Source: Eubacterium ruminantium (GTDB taxonomy: Bacteria > Bacillota > Clostridia > Lachnospirales > Lachnospiraceae). Taken from it: a DNA stretch of 64,000 nucleotides. The stretch is from positions 1-64,000 of the forward strand of contig FNUU01000012.1 in assembly GCA_900108205.1 (NCBI GenBank), given 5' to 3'. The position numbers and the translations under genes were made by a program. Below are positions 34,045 to 42,232 of the stretch, one piece after another. The notes beneath the pieces were generated by a model, which worked only from the letters and a program-made list of their open reading frames with translations, was not told the DNA's origin and made no database searches. Positions within the stretch are counted from its first letter, which is position 1. The number at the start of each line of letters is the position of its first letter.

Positions 34045-35289
34045 TTAAGATATGATACATGGCAATCCATGCTCTTCCAGCTGAATATCCAGCTCAATCA
34101 TGTCGTAAATCTTATTCTCGATAAAGTACGAGAAGATTATATCTGTCTTGTCACACGGCGAAAGTGCATAGCCGGCCCTTGCCAGAAGATCTTTAGACTC
34201 ATCCAGATTCAACTTTGCCCCCACGCATAGACACAGTGCTGTCAACTTATTTGGATGATAATCCACATTATTCTTGATCTTGGAGAATATCTTCTTATCG
34301 ACAATAGCTCTCTTATAAACTTCTGCGTTCTCCATCTGCTTATCCTGAATCAGATACATCAGATATTGAGAGAATGTATCGGAAATATGCCGCATCCGTT
34401 CCTCCAGCTTGCTCTCATGCTCAGTCTCAAAACCAAAGAAATCACTGTCATATTCATCACATTCATCATAATCCTCCATAGGAACCATCATTTCTGCATT
34501 CATCTGTGGCTGCTGATCTTCTGACTTCTTTGTTGATTTTTTCTTAAATAAAGATCCTAACTTAGGCTTTTGTGCAGAAGGAAACGTATCGGCAGCTTGC
34601 ATGGCCGCTCCTGCTGCTCCAAATATCTCTCGTTCACTCTTCCTCGTTTCTTCGGCTCTATGCCTTCTTCGTTCTATTGCCCGATCTTCTGAAAGGTCTT
34701 CTGCAGATCCCACATAATTATAGGAATCTTCCCCGTATTCTTCCTCGTACTTATTCTCAACGTAGTTCTGATCAATATACTCTTCCAATTTCGGATAGAC
34801 TCTCTGTCCCAGAGATTTCGCCTTGTCATCAAAGACCACCAGGAAGATTTCCATCTCATTATTCAAAAGAAAGGCATTGATCTCATCCACAGCTATTCTC
34901 ATGCCTTCTTCTTTGGGATAACCAAAACCCCCGGTAGAAATAAGAGGAAATGCAATAGATTTAATTTCATTCTCCCTTGCCAGCAGCAGGCTTTTTCTGT
35001 AGCAGGAGCGAAGTTTCTCTTCTTCGCCTTCACCCCCACCCATATACATTGGACTCACCGCATGAATGATATACTTTGCCTGCAGTTTAAAGCCCGGCGT
35101 AATAAATGCATCGCCCTCCGGAATAACACCTATCTTTTCCATTCTGTATGCAAGAAGCTCATCGTAACCCGCAGCCTTGTATACGGCACTGTCACAGCCG
35201 GTACCAACCGTGGGGTAATAATTAGCTGTATTCACTATAGCTTCCGTATTCATTTTTGTTATATCATTTCGAACAATTTTAAATGCCAT
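34045..35289 (-). CDS. Macrodomain protein with C-terminal helical domain
   Basis: 414 residues. Residues 1-~170 are a macrodomain (IVRNDITKMNTEAIVNTANY, SAVYKAAGYDELL, FPLISTGGFGYPKEEG), a fold that binds ADP-ribose or removes it from proteins or from O-acetyl-ADP-ribose. A charged linker of ~120 residues follows (RRRHRAEETRKSERE, poly-Lys and Asp/Glu patches). The C-terminal ~115 residues (FSQYLMYLIQDKQMENAEVY, KLNLDESKDLLARAGYALS) form a small helical domain with an HTH-like look that I have seen on other Firmicutes signalling proteins but cannot name. The GTGCDSAVY loop replaces the usual GGGVDGA. First of three genes with a VWA and a DraG-like protein. Confidence 0.87.
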   Translation of the reverse strand: MAFKIVRNDITKMNTEAIVNTANYYPTVGTGCDSAVYKAAGYDELLAYRMEKIGVIPEGDAFITPGFKLQAKYIIHAVSPMYMGGGEGEEEKLRSCYRKSLLLARENEIKSIAFPLISTGGFGYPKEEGMRIAVDEINAFLLNNEMEIFLVVFDDKAKSLGQRVYPKLEEYIDQNYVENKYEEEYGEDSYNYVGSAEDLSEDRAIERRRHRAEETRKSEREIFGAAGAAMQAADTFPSAQKPKLGSLFKKKSTKKSEDQQPQMNAEMMVPMEDYDECDEYDSDFFGFETEHESKLEERMRHISDTFSQYLMYLIQDKQMENAEVYKRAIVDKKIFSKIKNNVDYHPNKLTALCLCVGAKLNLDESKDLLARAGYALSPCDKTDIIFSYFIENKIYDMIELDIQLEEHGLPCIIS

Positions 35290-35582
35290 ATCTCCCCATA
35301 CCTTATACTTTTACATATGTTTTGTTTTTACAATCAATTATACTATTTTCCTCTTATCAGTCCTAATACTTCCGGAACAACGGATCCTGCAAAACTCGTT
35401 CTGATCAAATCTGTCAATAAAGCTTACAAAAGAATCACATAGAGTACAAATAAAACACCACGGCAGTGCAGAATGATATTCAAACACTGCCGAGGTTGGA
35501 TATTCTATCAATTCATCTCTTTCATCGCCTTACACTTTCTGTTCCTCTCATTAAGAAGAAGTGTCAAGCTACAGCAAACTCA
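35290..35582. other. Spacer upstream of the macrodomain gene
   Basis: AT-rich, with a CACTGCCG-type imperfect repeat around 35459 and 35487 (CACGGCAGTGCAGAATG, then CAAACACTGCCGAGG), likely a weak terminator hairpin. No gene is supported. Confidence 0.35.
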
Positions 35583-35717
35583 TCAAACTTCTGAATACTT
35601 TATGGCTTCTTCCGGTGAAATGGGTGGAAAGCCGCCTAAAACATCAATTCCATGTAGTGCTCTGGGGAGATTGTGAATTCGCGTCATTGCCCGATAGGCA
35701 TATTCAGCTATCAACAT
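35583..35717 (-). CDS. Possible 44-aa peptide or gene remnant
   Basis: ATG at 35717 with GGAGG 8 bases upstream opens a 44-codon frame, MLIAEYAYRAMTRIHNLPRA start, YSEV end. The segment GGFPPISPEEAIKYSEV looks like real protein sequence, and the frame after the stop continues open for some 20 codons, so it may be a truncated gene. I cannot assign a family. It lies just after the Cys-rich small-domain gene in the same direction. Confidence 0.45.
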   Translation of the reverse strand: MLIAEYAYRAMTRIHNLPRALHGIDVLGGFPPISPEEAIKYSEV

Positions 35718-35735
35718 ATTGTACACCTCCGATCT

Positions 35736-36257
35736 TTACAATCTCAGAATCTCCATAATCCTGTCATAATTATCTTTCTCATGTGGAAATGTACAGTTCG
35801 TACAGACCTTAATCCTTCGTCCGTTTTTTTCCTTATACGCAGGATTTCCCGGGCAGTTTTCCAGATGATACATCGGGCAGAAGCAAAAGAGGCAGTTTAT
35901 ATGAACATCCGCATTTTTCACATATTCTCCTGCATCTGCCGTTTCTCCCGATATTCCTGTCACTTCTGATGCTTTATTCATATACGCCTTCTTAGTATCA
36001 CTGTCAACTTTATGGCACGGATAATATGGACATGCACGGTTTTCGAAGTACTTATGTGAGGGGGCATACACGCTGCCTTCTAATATTTCAATTTCACCGC
36101 TGCTATTCTTGACATCATTGTTTACTCTATCATCGCATGCCCTACCATTATTCGTCCCATTTTCATATCTGCCATTATCTTTGTCTGCGTCCATACCAGT
36201 CCCGGCAGATTCAGAAGCATCATTTATTATATTATTAATACTTTTTTTTACATTCAT
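35736..36257 (-). CDS. Cysteine-rich small-domain protein (PF04071-like)
   Basis: 173 residues. The C-terminal ~110 residues match the cysteine-rich small domain: YFENRACPYYPCHK, NCLFCFCPMYHLE, CTNCTFPHEKDNYDRIME, about eight conserved cysteines plus histidine that likely bind metal. The N-terminal ~55 residues are Asn/Asp/Gly-rich, low complexity and probably disordered. The domain is often found near cobalamin genes, and cobQ is three genes upstream here. A ~35-residue Ser/Glu-rich insertion separates the first CxxxxC pair from the rest. Function unproven. Confidence 0.82.
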   Translation of the reverse strand: MNVKKSINNIINDASESAGTGMDADKDNGRYENGTNNGRACDDRVNNDVKNSSGEIEILEGSVYAPSHKYFENRACPYYPCHKVDSDTKKAYMNKASEVTGISGETADAGEYVKNADVHINCLFCFCPMYHLENCPGNPAYKEKNGRRIKVCTNCTFPHEKDNYDRIMEILRL

Positions 36258-36298
36258 ACCGGCACCCCTTCAAACATTCTTTGCGCATATTTCCGGTT

Positions 36299-37414
36299 TT
36301 ATTCCAGCGTATCCGCAACCTCCTGAAGAAGCTCCACTATAGGTAAATGCTGAGGACAAGCGCCTTCACACTTCCTGCATTTAACACACTGGGACGCCTT
36401 GGTACCGCCCGGACGCCATGCGTAACCATTTTTAGCTCTCTCAAGATTACCGTAAATCTTATATTCATTCATACATGCAAAGATTTCAGGAATATGAAGC
36501 TTCATTGGGCAGCCCGGTGTACAGTAATGACAGGCTGTACATGGAATCGAATCCGTCTCCTTAAGCACAGCCGTAGCCTTCTCAATCACCTTCTGTTCAT
36601 CCTCGCTGAACGCTTCAAAATCCTTCATGTAGGAAATGTTATCTTTCATCTGCTCAACATTTGACATTCCGCTGAGTACGACCATAACCTGAGGAAGCGA
36701 TGCCGCAAATTTAACAGCCCATGAGGCGGCACTTGCCATAGGGTCAGCTTCCTTAAAAACCTCCATAACTCTTTCCGGAGGATTTGCCAGAGTACCTCCC
36801 TTAACAGGTTCCATAACAACCACCGGTTTATTATGCTTCACGGCAACCTCATAGCATTTTCGTGAATTAACATTTGCATCATCCCAATCTGCATAATTGA
36901 TCTGCAGCTGAACAAATTCTGCTTCAGGATGCGCTGTAAGTATCTCATCCAGCACCTCCGGCTGATCATGGAACGAAAATCCGTAATGTTTTATCTTTCC
37001 CTCAGCCTTTAGCTTCTTCACATAGTCCCACAGACCGTATTTCTCATATGTATCCTTATTATTCTTATCGAGAGCATGAAGAAGATAGAAATCAATATAA
37101 TCCGTTCCCAGTCTCTCAAGGCTGATGTTGAATTCATTTTTTGCCTCTTCTTCATTTTTGCAGGCAAAGGAGGATGCATTCAGCTTCGTAGCCAGATAGT
37201 ACGAATCTCTCGGATATCTCTCAACAAGCGCCTTTTTTGTAGCCTCCTCAGATCCTCCGTACACAAATGCAGTATCAAAATATCTTCCGCCCGCATCAAA
37301 GAAATCATCTACCATCTGTTTGGTCTGTTCTACATCTATCTCTCCCGAATCCAGCCTCGGAAGCCTCATAAGGCCAAAGCCCAGTTTCATGCAGTTACTT
37401 ATTAAGCTGTTCAT
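36299..37414 (-). CDS. Aldo/keto reductase with C-terminal ferredoxin-like domain
   Basis: 371 residues from the ATG at 37414 (AAGGAGG 5 bases upstream). The N-terminal ~290 residues are an AKR TIM barrel: LGFGLMRLPRLDSGEID, FDAGGRYFDTAFVYGGSE (catalytic Asp/Tyr), a KHYGFSFHDQPEVL strand and VVLSGMSN. The C-terminus has 4Fe-4S type cysteines (CTACHYCTPGCPMKLHIP and CVKCRKCEGACPQHLP). This class is common in anaerobic Clostridia; physiological substrate unknown, reduction with ferredoxin-linked electrons likely. Located in the cobQ-larC run, 41 bases before the Cys-rich small-domain gene. Confidence 0.92.
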   Translation of the reverse strand: MNSLISNCMKLGFGLMRLPRLDSGEIDVEQTKQMVDDFFDAGGRYFDTAFVYGGSEEATKKALVERYPRDSYYLATKLNASSFACKNEEEAKNEFNISLERLGTDYIDFYLLHALDKNNKDTYEKYGLWDYVKKLKAEGKIKHYGFSFHDQPEVLDEILTAHPEAEFVQLQINYADWDDANVNSRKCYEVAVKHNKPVVVMEPVKGGTLANPPERVMEVFKEADPMASAASWAVKFAASLPQVMVVLSGMSNVEQMKDNISYMKDFEAFSEDEQKVIEKATAVLKETDSIPCTACHYCTPGCPMKLHIPEIFACMNEYKIYGNLERAKNGYAWRPGGTKASQCVKCRKCEGACPQHLPIVELLQEVADTLE

Positions 37415-37490
37415 AGTAACCTCCTTATAAATCATATTCCCTTTGTTTCAAGAAATACACCAAAACTCCATTTTTTTAATTCAGAAATAT

Positions 37491-39197
37491 TTAATTTCTA
37501 TGAATCTTATCAAGTAATTTCCTTGCTTCAGCTATGGAAATTCTTTCTCTTTCCGCTACCTTTCTCAGATCCTCATATTCATATTTTGATCTTGATACCC
37601 CATAACCGGATACATTTTTAACTGAAATATCACCGTAGTTACTTCCAAATCTTGTTTCGGTTCTGTCGAGCACATATCTTTCTTCCAAATGCTGTCTTAT
37701 GCCTATTGTTGATGTATATCTGAATATTTCGCCTGCCATTCTCTCCCTGTCATCCGGATTGCAGATAACGGTAAGCAGAACTCCGGGTCTTCCCTTCTTC
37801 ATCATTACAGCAGTTGTGAAAACCTCCAAAGCTCCATTCTGAAGAAGCTTTTCTTCAGCGTAACCTAATTCCTCGCCTGTCATATCATCAATATTGCATT
37901 CAAGAACTCCGATAGTACTCATACTATAATTTACCTCCCCTTGATAACCTTCATTAACTTCAGCTTCAATTTTGTTATAAATATTCGTAACAGTATCCAG
38001 TATGCCGATACTTCCGTTTCCATCAGTGTCTCCCATAGAAATCTTCACACAATTAGCGGTCGAAAAATCCTTGGTTCCCATGCCATAGCCAACCTTCTGA
38101 ACTGACATTTTAGGCATATCACCATATTCATTTACAAAATGCTTGAGAAGTGCGGCTCCGGTTGGTGTACAGAGCTCTCCTTCAATATTTCCGCTATAGG
38201 AAGGAATGCCTTTAAGAATAAATTCTGTTGCCGGTGCCGGAACCGGTATGATTCCATGCATACAGTTTACCTTTCCAAAGCCTGTGTTGACACGTGAGGC
38301 AACTATCCTGCCCGGTTTTATCATACTGATCAAAAGGCATACAGACATTATGTCAACTATAGCATCCTTCATTCCGACTTCATGAAAATGAATTTCAGTG
38401 ACAGGTTTTCCATGCGCATGGCTTTCTGCCTCAGCTATGATACGATATACCTCCAGAAAATCCTGCTTAACCTTGAGCGGAACATTGAACTTCTTTGCCA
38501 TTTCCTTAATGTCTTCGTATGAAGTGTGAACATGTCCATGTTCTCCGTATCCGCCCGGTCCGTGTCCGTGGTCTCCGTATCCATGTTCTCCATATCCACC
38601 CGGTCCGTGTCCGTGATCTCCGTATCCATGCTCTCCGTATACTCCCGGTCCGTGTCCGTGGTCGCCGTAGCCATGTTCTCCGTATCCGCCCAGTCCGTGT
38701 CCATGATTCGGACCATATCCTGTGGTTTCTGCTGCTCTATAGCGCTGAGATTCTGCCGCCTCTCGTCCATATCTCTGTCCATCTGCTGCATCCTCAGCCT
38801 GCACATCACCCATACTCTTTTTGTATCTGTCACGATAGCTCTCGTGAGGCTGTCCATATCCCGGGCCACCCATCGGACCATGTCCATATCCGTCCGGTCC
38901 ATGGCCATAATCGTCATATCCATTTGGTCCGTGACCATATGGGGCATGTCCATCAGGCCCGTAATAATCAACTGAATTTTCACTGATTCCGTTTACGGTC
39001 ACGCTGAAATGAGTTCCTGTAACCCCACATTTTACAGATCTCTCAAATCTGAAACCAAGACTTCTGTCATCTCCAAATACTTTATCCAGTCTTTCAGTAA
39101 AAAGCTTTTTCTCTGAATCACTTAAAAGTTCATAAAGTCCTGCTGTGAGCATATCTCCGGCTGTTCCCATGCCGCAATCAACATATAATACTTTCAT
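37491..39197 (-). CDS. larC: Nickel-pincer cofactor biosynthesis protein LarC with His/Gly-rich insertion
   Basis: 568 residues from the ATG at 39197 (AAAAGGGG upstream). LarC (formerly DUF111) inserts nickel into the pincer cofactor of lactate racemase using CTP. Motifs: LYVDCGMGTAGDMLTAGL start, ITEIHFHEVGMKDAIVDI, GVLECNIDDMTGEELGY, and KKGRPGVLLTVI. Unlike the split larC1/larC2 of Lactobacillus, it is one frame. Between residues ~80 and ~235 an insertion of His, Gly, Tyr, Asp and Pro occurs, ending in 15-residue repeats of the type GGYGEHGYGDHGHGP (45-bp DNA period, about 38520-38700). It is adjacent to a conserved His-rich HSHAHGKP-type segment, so nickel storage or delivery by the insert is plausible (inference). 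No larA, larB or larE in the window. Confidence 0.93.
   Translation of the reverse strand: MKVLYVDCGMGTAGDMLTAGLYELLSDSEKKLFTERLDKVFGDDRSLGFRFERSVKCGVTGTHFSVTVNGISENSVDYYGPDGHAPYGHGPNGYDDYGHGPDGYGHGPMGGPGYGQPHESYRDRYKKSMGDVQAEDAADGQRYGREAAESQRYRAAETTGYGPNHGHGLGGYGEHGYGDHGHGPGVYGEHGYGDHGHGPGGYGEHGYGDHGHGPGGYGEHGHVHTSYEDIKEMAKKFNVPLKVKQDFLEVYRIIAEAESHAHGKPVTEIHFHEVGMKDAIVDIMSVCLLISMIKPGRIVASRVNTGFGKVNCMHGIIPVPAPATEFILKGIPSYSGNIEGELCTPTGAALLKHFVNEYGDMPKMSVQKVGYGMGTKDFSTANCVKISMGDTDGNGSIGILDTVTNIYNKIEAEVNEGYQGEVNYSMSTIGVLECNIDDMTGEELGYAEEKLLQNGALEVFTTAVMMKKGRPGVLLTVICNPDDRERMAGEIFRYTSTIGIRQHLEERYVLDRTETRFGSNYGDISVKNVSGYGVSRSKYEYEDLRKVAERERISIAEARKLLDKIHRN
38520..38960. repeat. In-frame minisatellite within larC (45-bp units and diverged relatives)
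   Basis: Units GTGTCCGTGGTCTCCGTATC-type on the plus strand recur three to four times at 45-base spacing (38535-38700); a looser GGxCCGTG pattern continues to 38960. They encode His/Gly/Tyr/Asp repeats. Confidence 0.85.
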
Positions 39198-39270
39198 TTT
39201 GCACCCCTTTTTTATATTATAGATTTTCAGAATCTCCACCCCCGGCCAATCCCGGATTTACGAGATTCCA

Positions 39271-41010
39271 TTATAAAATACTGTAAATATATTCCATATC
39301 CATATTTTCTCTGAGAATTCGGGCAAGCTCCGAATATTGCTTTTCTTTAAAATCCGCATACAAAAATGCAGTCTCTTCCGTCTCCGGCAGTTCAATACCC
39401 TTTTTCCTTGCAAGAGTCCTTACCAGCGTAACTGCTATATCTGAACCATCAAATATACCATGCACATATGTACCGTATACATTTTGTTTCTGAATTATTA
39501 CATGATCACTGTCTATCTCGCGTGATCTATCGATTTTTTCCTTTTCAACAACCTGTTCCGTCAGCTCTGTGATATCTCTTCCGTCGACAGCCTCAGGTTC
39601 ACTCACCACATCTCTTCCGCCGACAGCCTCCGGTTCACTCACCACATCTCTTCCGCCGACAGCTTCCGGTTCACTCACCATATCTCTTCCGCCGACAGCC
39701 TCCGGTTCACTCACCACATCTCTTCCGCCGACAGCCTCCTGTTCTGCACCCACCGGATAGCTTTCGCCCATATGGATTTCATATCCTGCATATTCCTTTC
39801 CTGAAAGATTGCTGAACATTCCTTCCAGTTCAGGGAGCTTTCCGACTACCTGTTTTCTGGTTTTTTCCGGTTGCATAACCGTTTCAATCGGCAGAAGCCC
39901 CATGCCGCGAATGGTTTTTATGTTTCGACTTGCATCCCCACTGCTTGTATTCTGAGCATTTCTTCCTGCATCCACTCCGATTTCGTCGGTGATTTTCTGA
40001 CCAAGCATCTGAAAACCCCCGCATATACCAAAAACAGGTATTCTTCGGGACAAATACTTTATAGCCGCCTCCAGTCCATTTTCACGCAGCCAGAGCATGT
40101 CATATATGGTATTTTTGCTCCCCGGAATTATTATCATATCCGGAAGTCCCAATTCATTTTCGTTCTCAACATATCTGACATGGCAACCCTTTACAGAGTC
40201 AAACACATCAAAATCTGTAAAATTGGAAATATGCGGCAGCCTTATCACTGCAATATCAACCATCGCTCTGTCATTCATTTTACTGCTGAATCTTTCAGTC
40301 AGGCTGTCCTCGTCATCCAGCTTGATATTCATATAAGGAACGGTTCCGCAAACCCTTTTTCCACACATTCCTTCCAGCATTTCAATGCCTGGATCAAGTA
40401 TGGTCTTGTCTCCCCGGAATTTATTGATAATAAGCCCCTTCACTCTATCCTTTTCATCCTCCGGAAGCAGCATCAGGGTTCCGATAAGCTGCGCAAATAC
40501 GCCTCCCCTGTCAATATCTCCCACCAGGAGTACACTCGCATCAAACATTTTTGCGATACCCATATTTACAATATCGTTTTGTTTAAGATTGATTTCTGCC
40601 GGACTTCCGGCGCCCTCGATCACGATTATGTCATATTCTTTTTCAAGCCTTGCAAATGATTCCTTTATCACAGGAACCAGCTCCAATTTATGCTTAAAAT
40701 ATTCCCTGGCAGACATATCCGCCATTACCTCTCCCTGCACTATCACCTGCGAGCCCTTGTCACTCGTCGGTTTAAGGAGTATAGGATTCATGTCAACCGT
40801 AGGTTTGATGCCGGCCGCCTCAGCCTGCATTACCTGGGCTCTGCCCATTTCCAGGCCATCTTCCGTTATAAATGAATTTAGTGCCATATTCTGTGACTTA
40901 AATGGCGCCACTCTGTAGCCATCCTCTTTAAAAATTCTGCAGAGCCCGGCCGCTATTAAACTTTTTCCGGCACTGGACATGGTGCCCTGGATCATAATTT
41001 TTTTAGCCAT
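39271..41010 (-). CDS. cobQ: Cobyric acid synthase CobQ with tandem-repeat insertion
   Basis: 579 residues; typical CobQ is ~490-510. CobQ amidates four side chains of adenosyl-cobyrinic diamide using glutamine and ATP. N-terminal DTBS-like ATPase: [20 protein letters not shown] (P-loop), [24 protein letters not shown]-terminal type 1 amidotransferase: [14 protein letters not shown] with the nucleophile Cys in the GICGG, and [11 protein letters not shown] with the catalytic His. Between [10 protein letters not shown] and NVYGTYVHG lies an insertion of ~75 residues with five copies of a 12-residue unit [12 protein letters not shown] (36-bp DNA repeat). It is at a loop near, but not in, the amidotransferase active site. 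No B12 riboswitch found upstream. Confidence 0.95.
   Translation of the reverse strand: MAKKIMIQGTMSSAGKSLIAAGLCRIFKEDGYRVAPFKSQNMALNSFITEDGLEMGRAQVMQAEAAGIKPTVDMNPILLKPTSDKGSQVIVQGEVMADMSAREYFKHKLELVPVIKESFARLEKEYDIIVIEGAGSPAEINLKQNDIVNMGIAKMFDASVLLVGDIDRGGVFAQLIGTLMLLPEDEKDRVKGLIINKFRGDKTILDPGIEMLEGMCGKRVCGTVPYMNIKLDDEDSLTERFSSKMNDRAMVDIAVIRLPHISNFTDFDVFDSVKGCHVRYVENENELGLPDMIIIPGSKNTIYDMLWLRENGLEAAIKYLSRRIPVFGICGGFQMLGQKITDEIGVDAGRNAQNTSSGDASRNIKTIRGMGLLPIETVMQPEKTRKQVVGKLPELEGMFSNLSGKEYAGYEIHMGESYPVGAEQEAVGGRDVVSEPEAVGGRDMVSEPEAVGGRDVVSEPEAVGGRDVVSEPEAVDGRDITELTEQVVEKEKIDRSREIDSDHVIIQKQNVYGTYVHGIFDGSDIAVTLVRTLARKKGIELPETEETAFLYADFKEKQYSELARILRENMDMEYIYSIL
39585..39745. repeat. 36-bp tandem repeat inside cobQ
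   Basis: Four nearly identical and one diverged copies of a 36-base unit (GCCGACAGCCTCCGGTTCAC, then TCACCACATCTCTTCC) keep the reading frame. Confidence 0.92.
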
Positions 41011-41224
41011 AATTTATAATTCCATTTTGAAATATAATTCTGTCTTAGTATAAATCTATTTTCATACACGTACATTGATCATTCATTTCATCATACTATC
41101 AATTCATTTCTCGGAACGCATATTACTCATTCATTTCATCGTAGTATCTATCTGTTTTCACAGTATGAACATAAACCACGTATTTCAAGACAGTATCATG
41201 TTTGATCTGTCTGATATCTATTAT
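41011..41224. other. Spacer between the epimerase gene and cobQ
   Basis: AT-rich, with degenerate direct repeats (ATTCATTTCATC, TACTATC, then CATTCATTTCATCGTAGTATC) about 60 bases apart. No riboswitch or small gene recognised. Confidence 0.4.
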
Positions 41225-42232
41225 TCAGCCTTCATATTGTCCGGCCGTCTCTGCCAGCCCTTCCTCGAGACTTACAAAGCCTGCCCCCAGTTCTTTTATA
41301 CGTTCACCGGAATAAAACTCTGACTCTGCTTTCCTGAGCGGAAACGGAAGTGGAATCCCTCTCTCATCAATTGTTGCGAGATCCACCGGAATCTTTGCAA
41401 AGCCATTACCATATACCTTATCAGCTGCCTTGTACAAAGCATCCTCAAAGATTTCATATGTGACCTTATCATTACTGCAAAGATTAAATGCCCTGTCAAA
41501 TGCCTTTTCATTATTGCAGCAAAGTAATATCTGTCTCGCAGCATCTTTTACATAAATCATCTGGAAGAAGCCATCCGAACCGGCAGGACTCAGAATCTGT
41601 CCTGCCCCCTTTATCCATTTAAAATACATTCCCTCACGGGGAGCATAATTACCAGGTCCATATATAAATACTGGTCTGAGCACCGTATATCTTATATCCT
41701 GTGAATGCGGTGTGATTTTTTCTTCGACACCCTCGTCCGACATATCTGTTACTCGGTCTGCAACAGGCTCGTCCAACTTACCCGACTCATTTTTTTTCTT
41801 CATCAGGTCTCTGACTTCTCTCTCAAGAGCAACCTTCCCCAGAATATAATTTCCGGCATCACCGCCGAAATCTCTGGTTTCAAATTCATCCTCCTCGAAA
41901 AGAGTATCCTTCCCTGTTCCTCTTCTATACACATCGGTTGTACTGATAAAAATGTACTGCCCGATACTGCTTCCAAGATTTTCAACAACAGTTCTGATAT
42001 CACCCTCCTGATAAGCGCAGAAATCAACCACAACATCAAACCTTCCAAGCCTTATCTGCTTCAATGCTTCTTTGTCGTGTCTATCCATAACAAACGTATT
42101 CTTTTTTACATCTTCTGTTTGTCTGTCAAACATAGTTCCCCGGTTAATAAAATATAATTCATTACCGGCCTCTGCCATATCAGCAAATGCCTTACCCAGG
42201 AAATACGTTCCTCCGATTATCAGTATTTTCAT
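41225..42232 (-). CDS. NAD-dependent epimerase/dehydratase family protein
   Basis: 335 residues from the ATG at 42232 (GAGG 7 bases upstream), overlapping the end of the upstream EAL gene by about 41 bases. Rossmann start MKILIIGGTYFLGKAFA, a short-chain type extended SDR with VVVDFCAYQEGDIRTVVENL, ISTTDVYRRG and a YILGKVALE motif (YxxxK). Substrate unknown; related proteins act on nucleotide-sugars or bind nucleotides without catalysis. A ~35-residue acidic insertion (about 150-185: MSDEGVEEKI) is peculiar to this copy. Confidence 0.82.
   Translation of the reverse strand: MKILIIGGTYFLGKAFADMAEAGNELYFINRGTMFDRQTEDVKKNTFVMDRHDKEALKQIRLGRFDVVVDFCAYQEGDIRTVVENLGSSIGQYIFISTTDVYRRGTGKDTLFEEDEFETRDFGGDAGNYILGKVALEREVRDLMKKKNESGKLDEPVADRVTDMSDEGVEEKITPHSQDIRYTVLRPVFIYGPGNYAPREGMYFKWIKGAGQILSPAGSDGFFQMIYVKDAARQILLCCNNEKAFDRAFNLCSNDKVTYEIFEDALYKAADKVYGNGFAKIPVDLATIDERGIPLPFPLRKAESEFYSGERIKELGAGFVSLEEGLAETAGQYEG

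Noticed and set aside
38435..38983. Open frames opposite to and overlapping larC rich in Met/Asp/Thr or His/Val/Arg
   Set aside because: They are shadows of the larC repeat in other frames, without ribosome-binding sites; larC has strong family motifs on both sides.
39585..39745. 36-bp repeats suggesting a CRISPR array
   Set aside because: The units are contiguous with no unique spacers and keep the cobQ frame.
41011..41224. Cobalamin riboswitch before cobQ
   Set aside because: No B12-box-like conserved sequence or long multi-stem structure is visible in the 214-base spacer.
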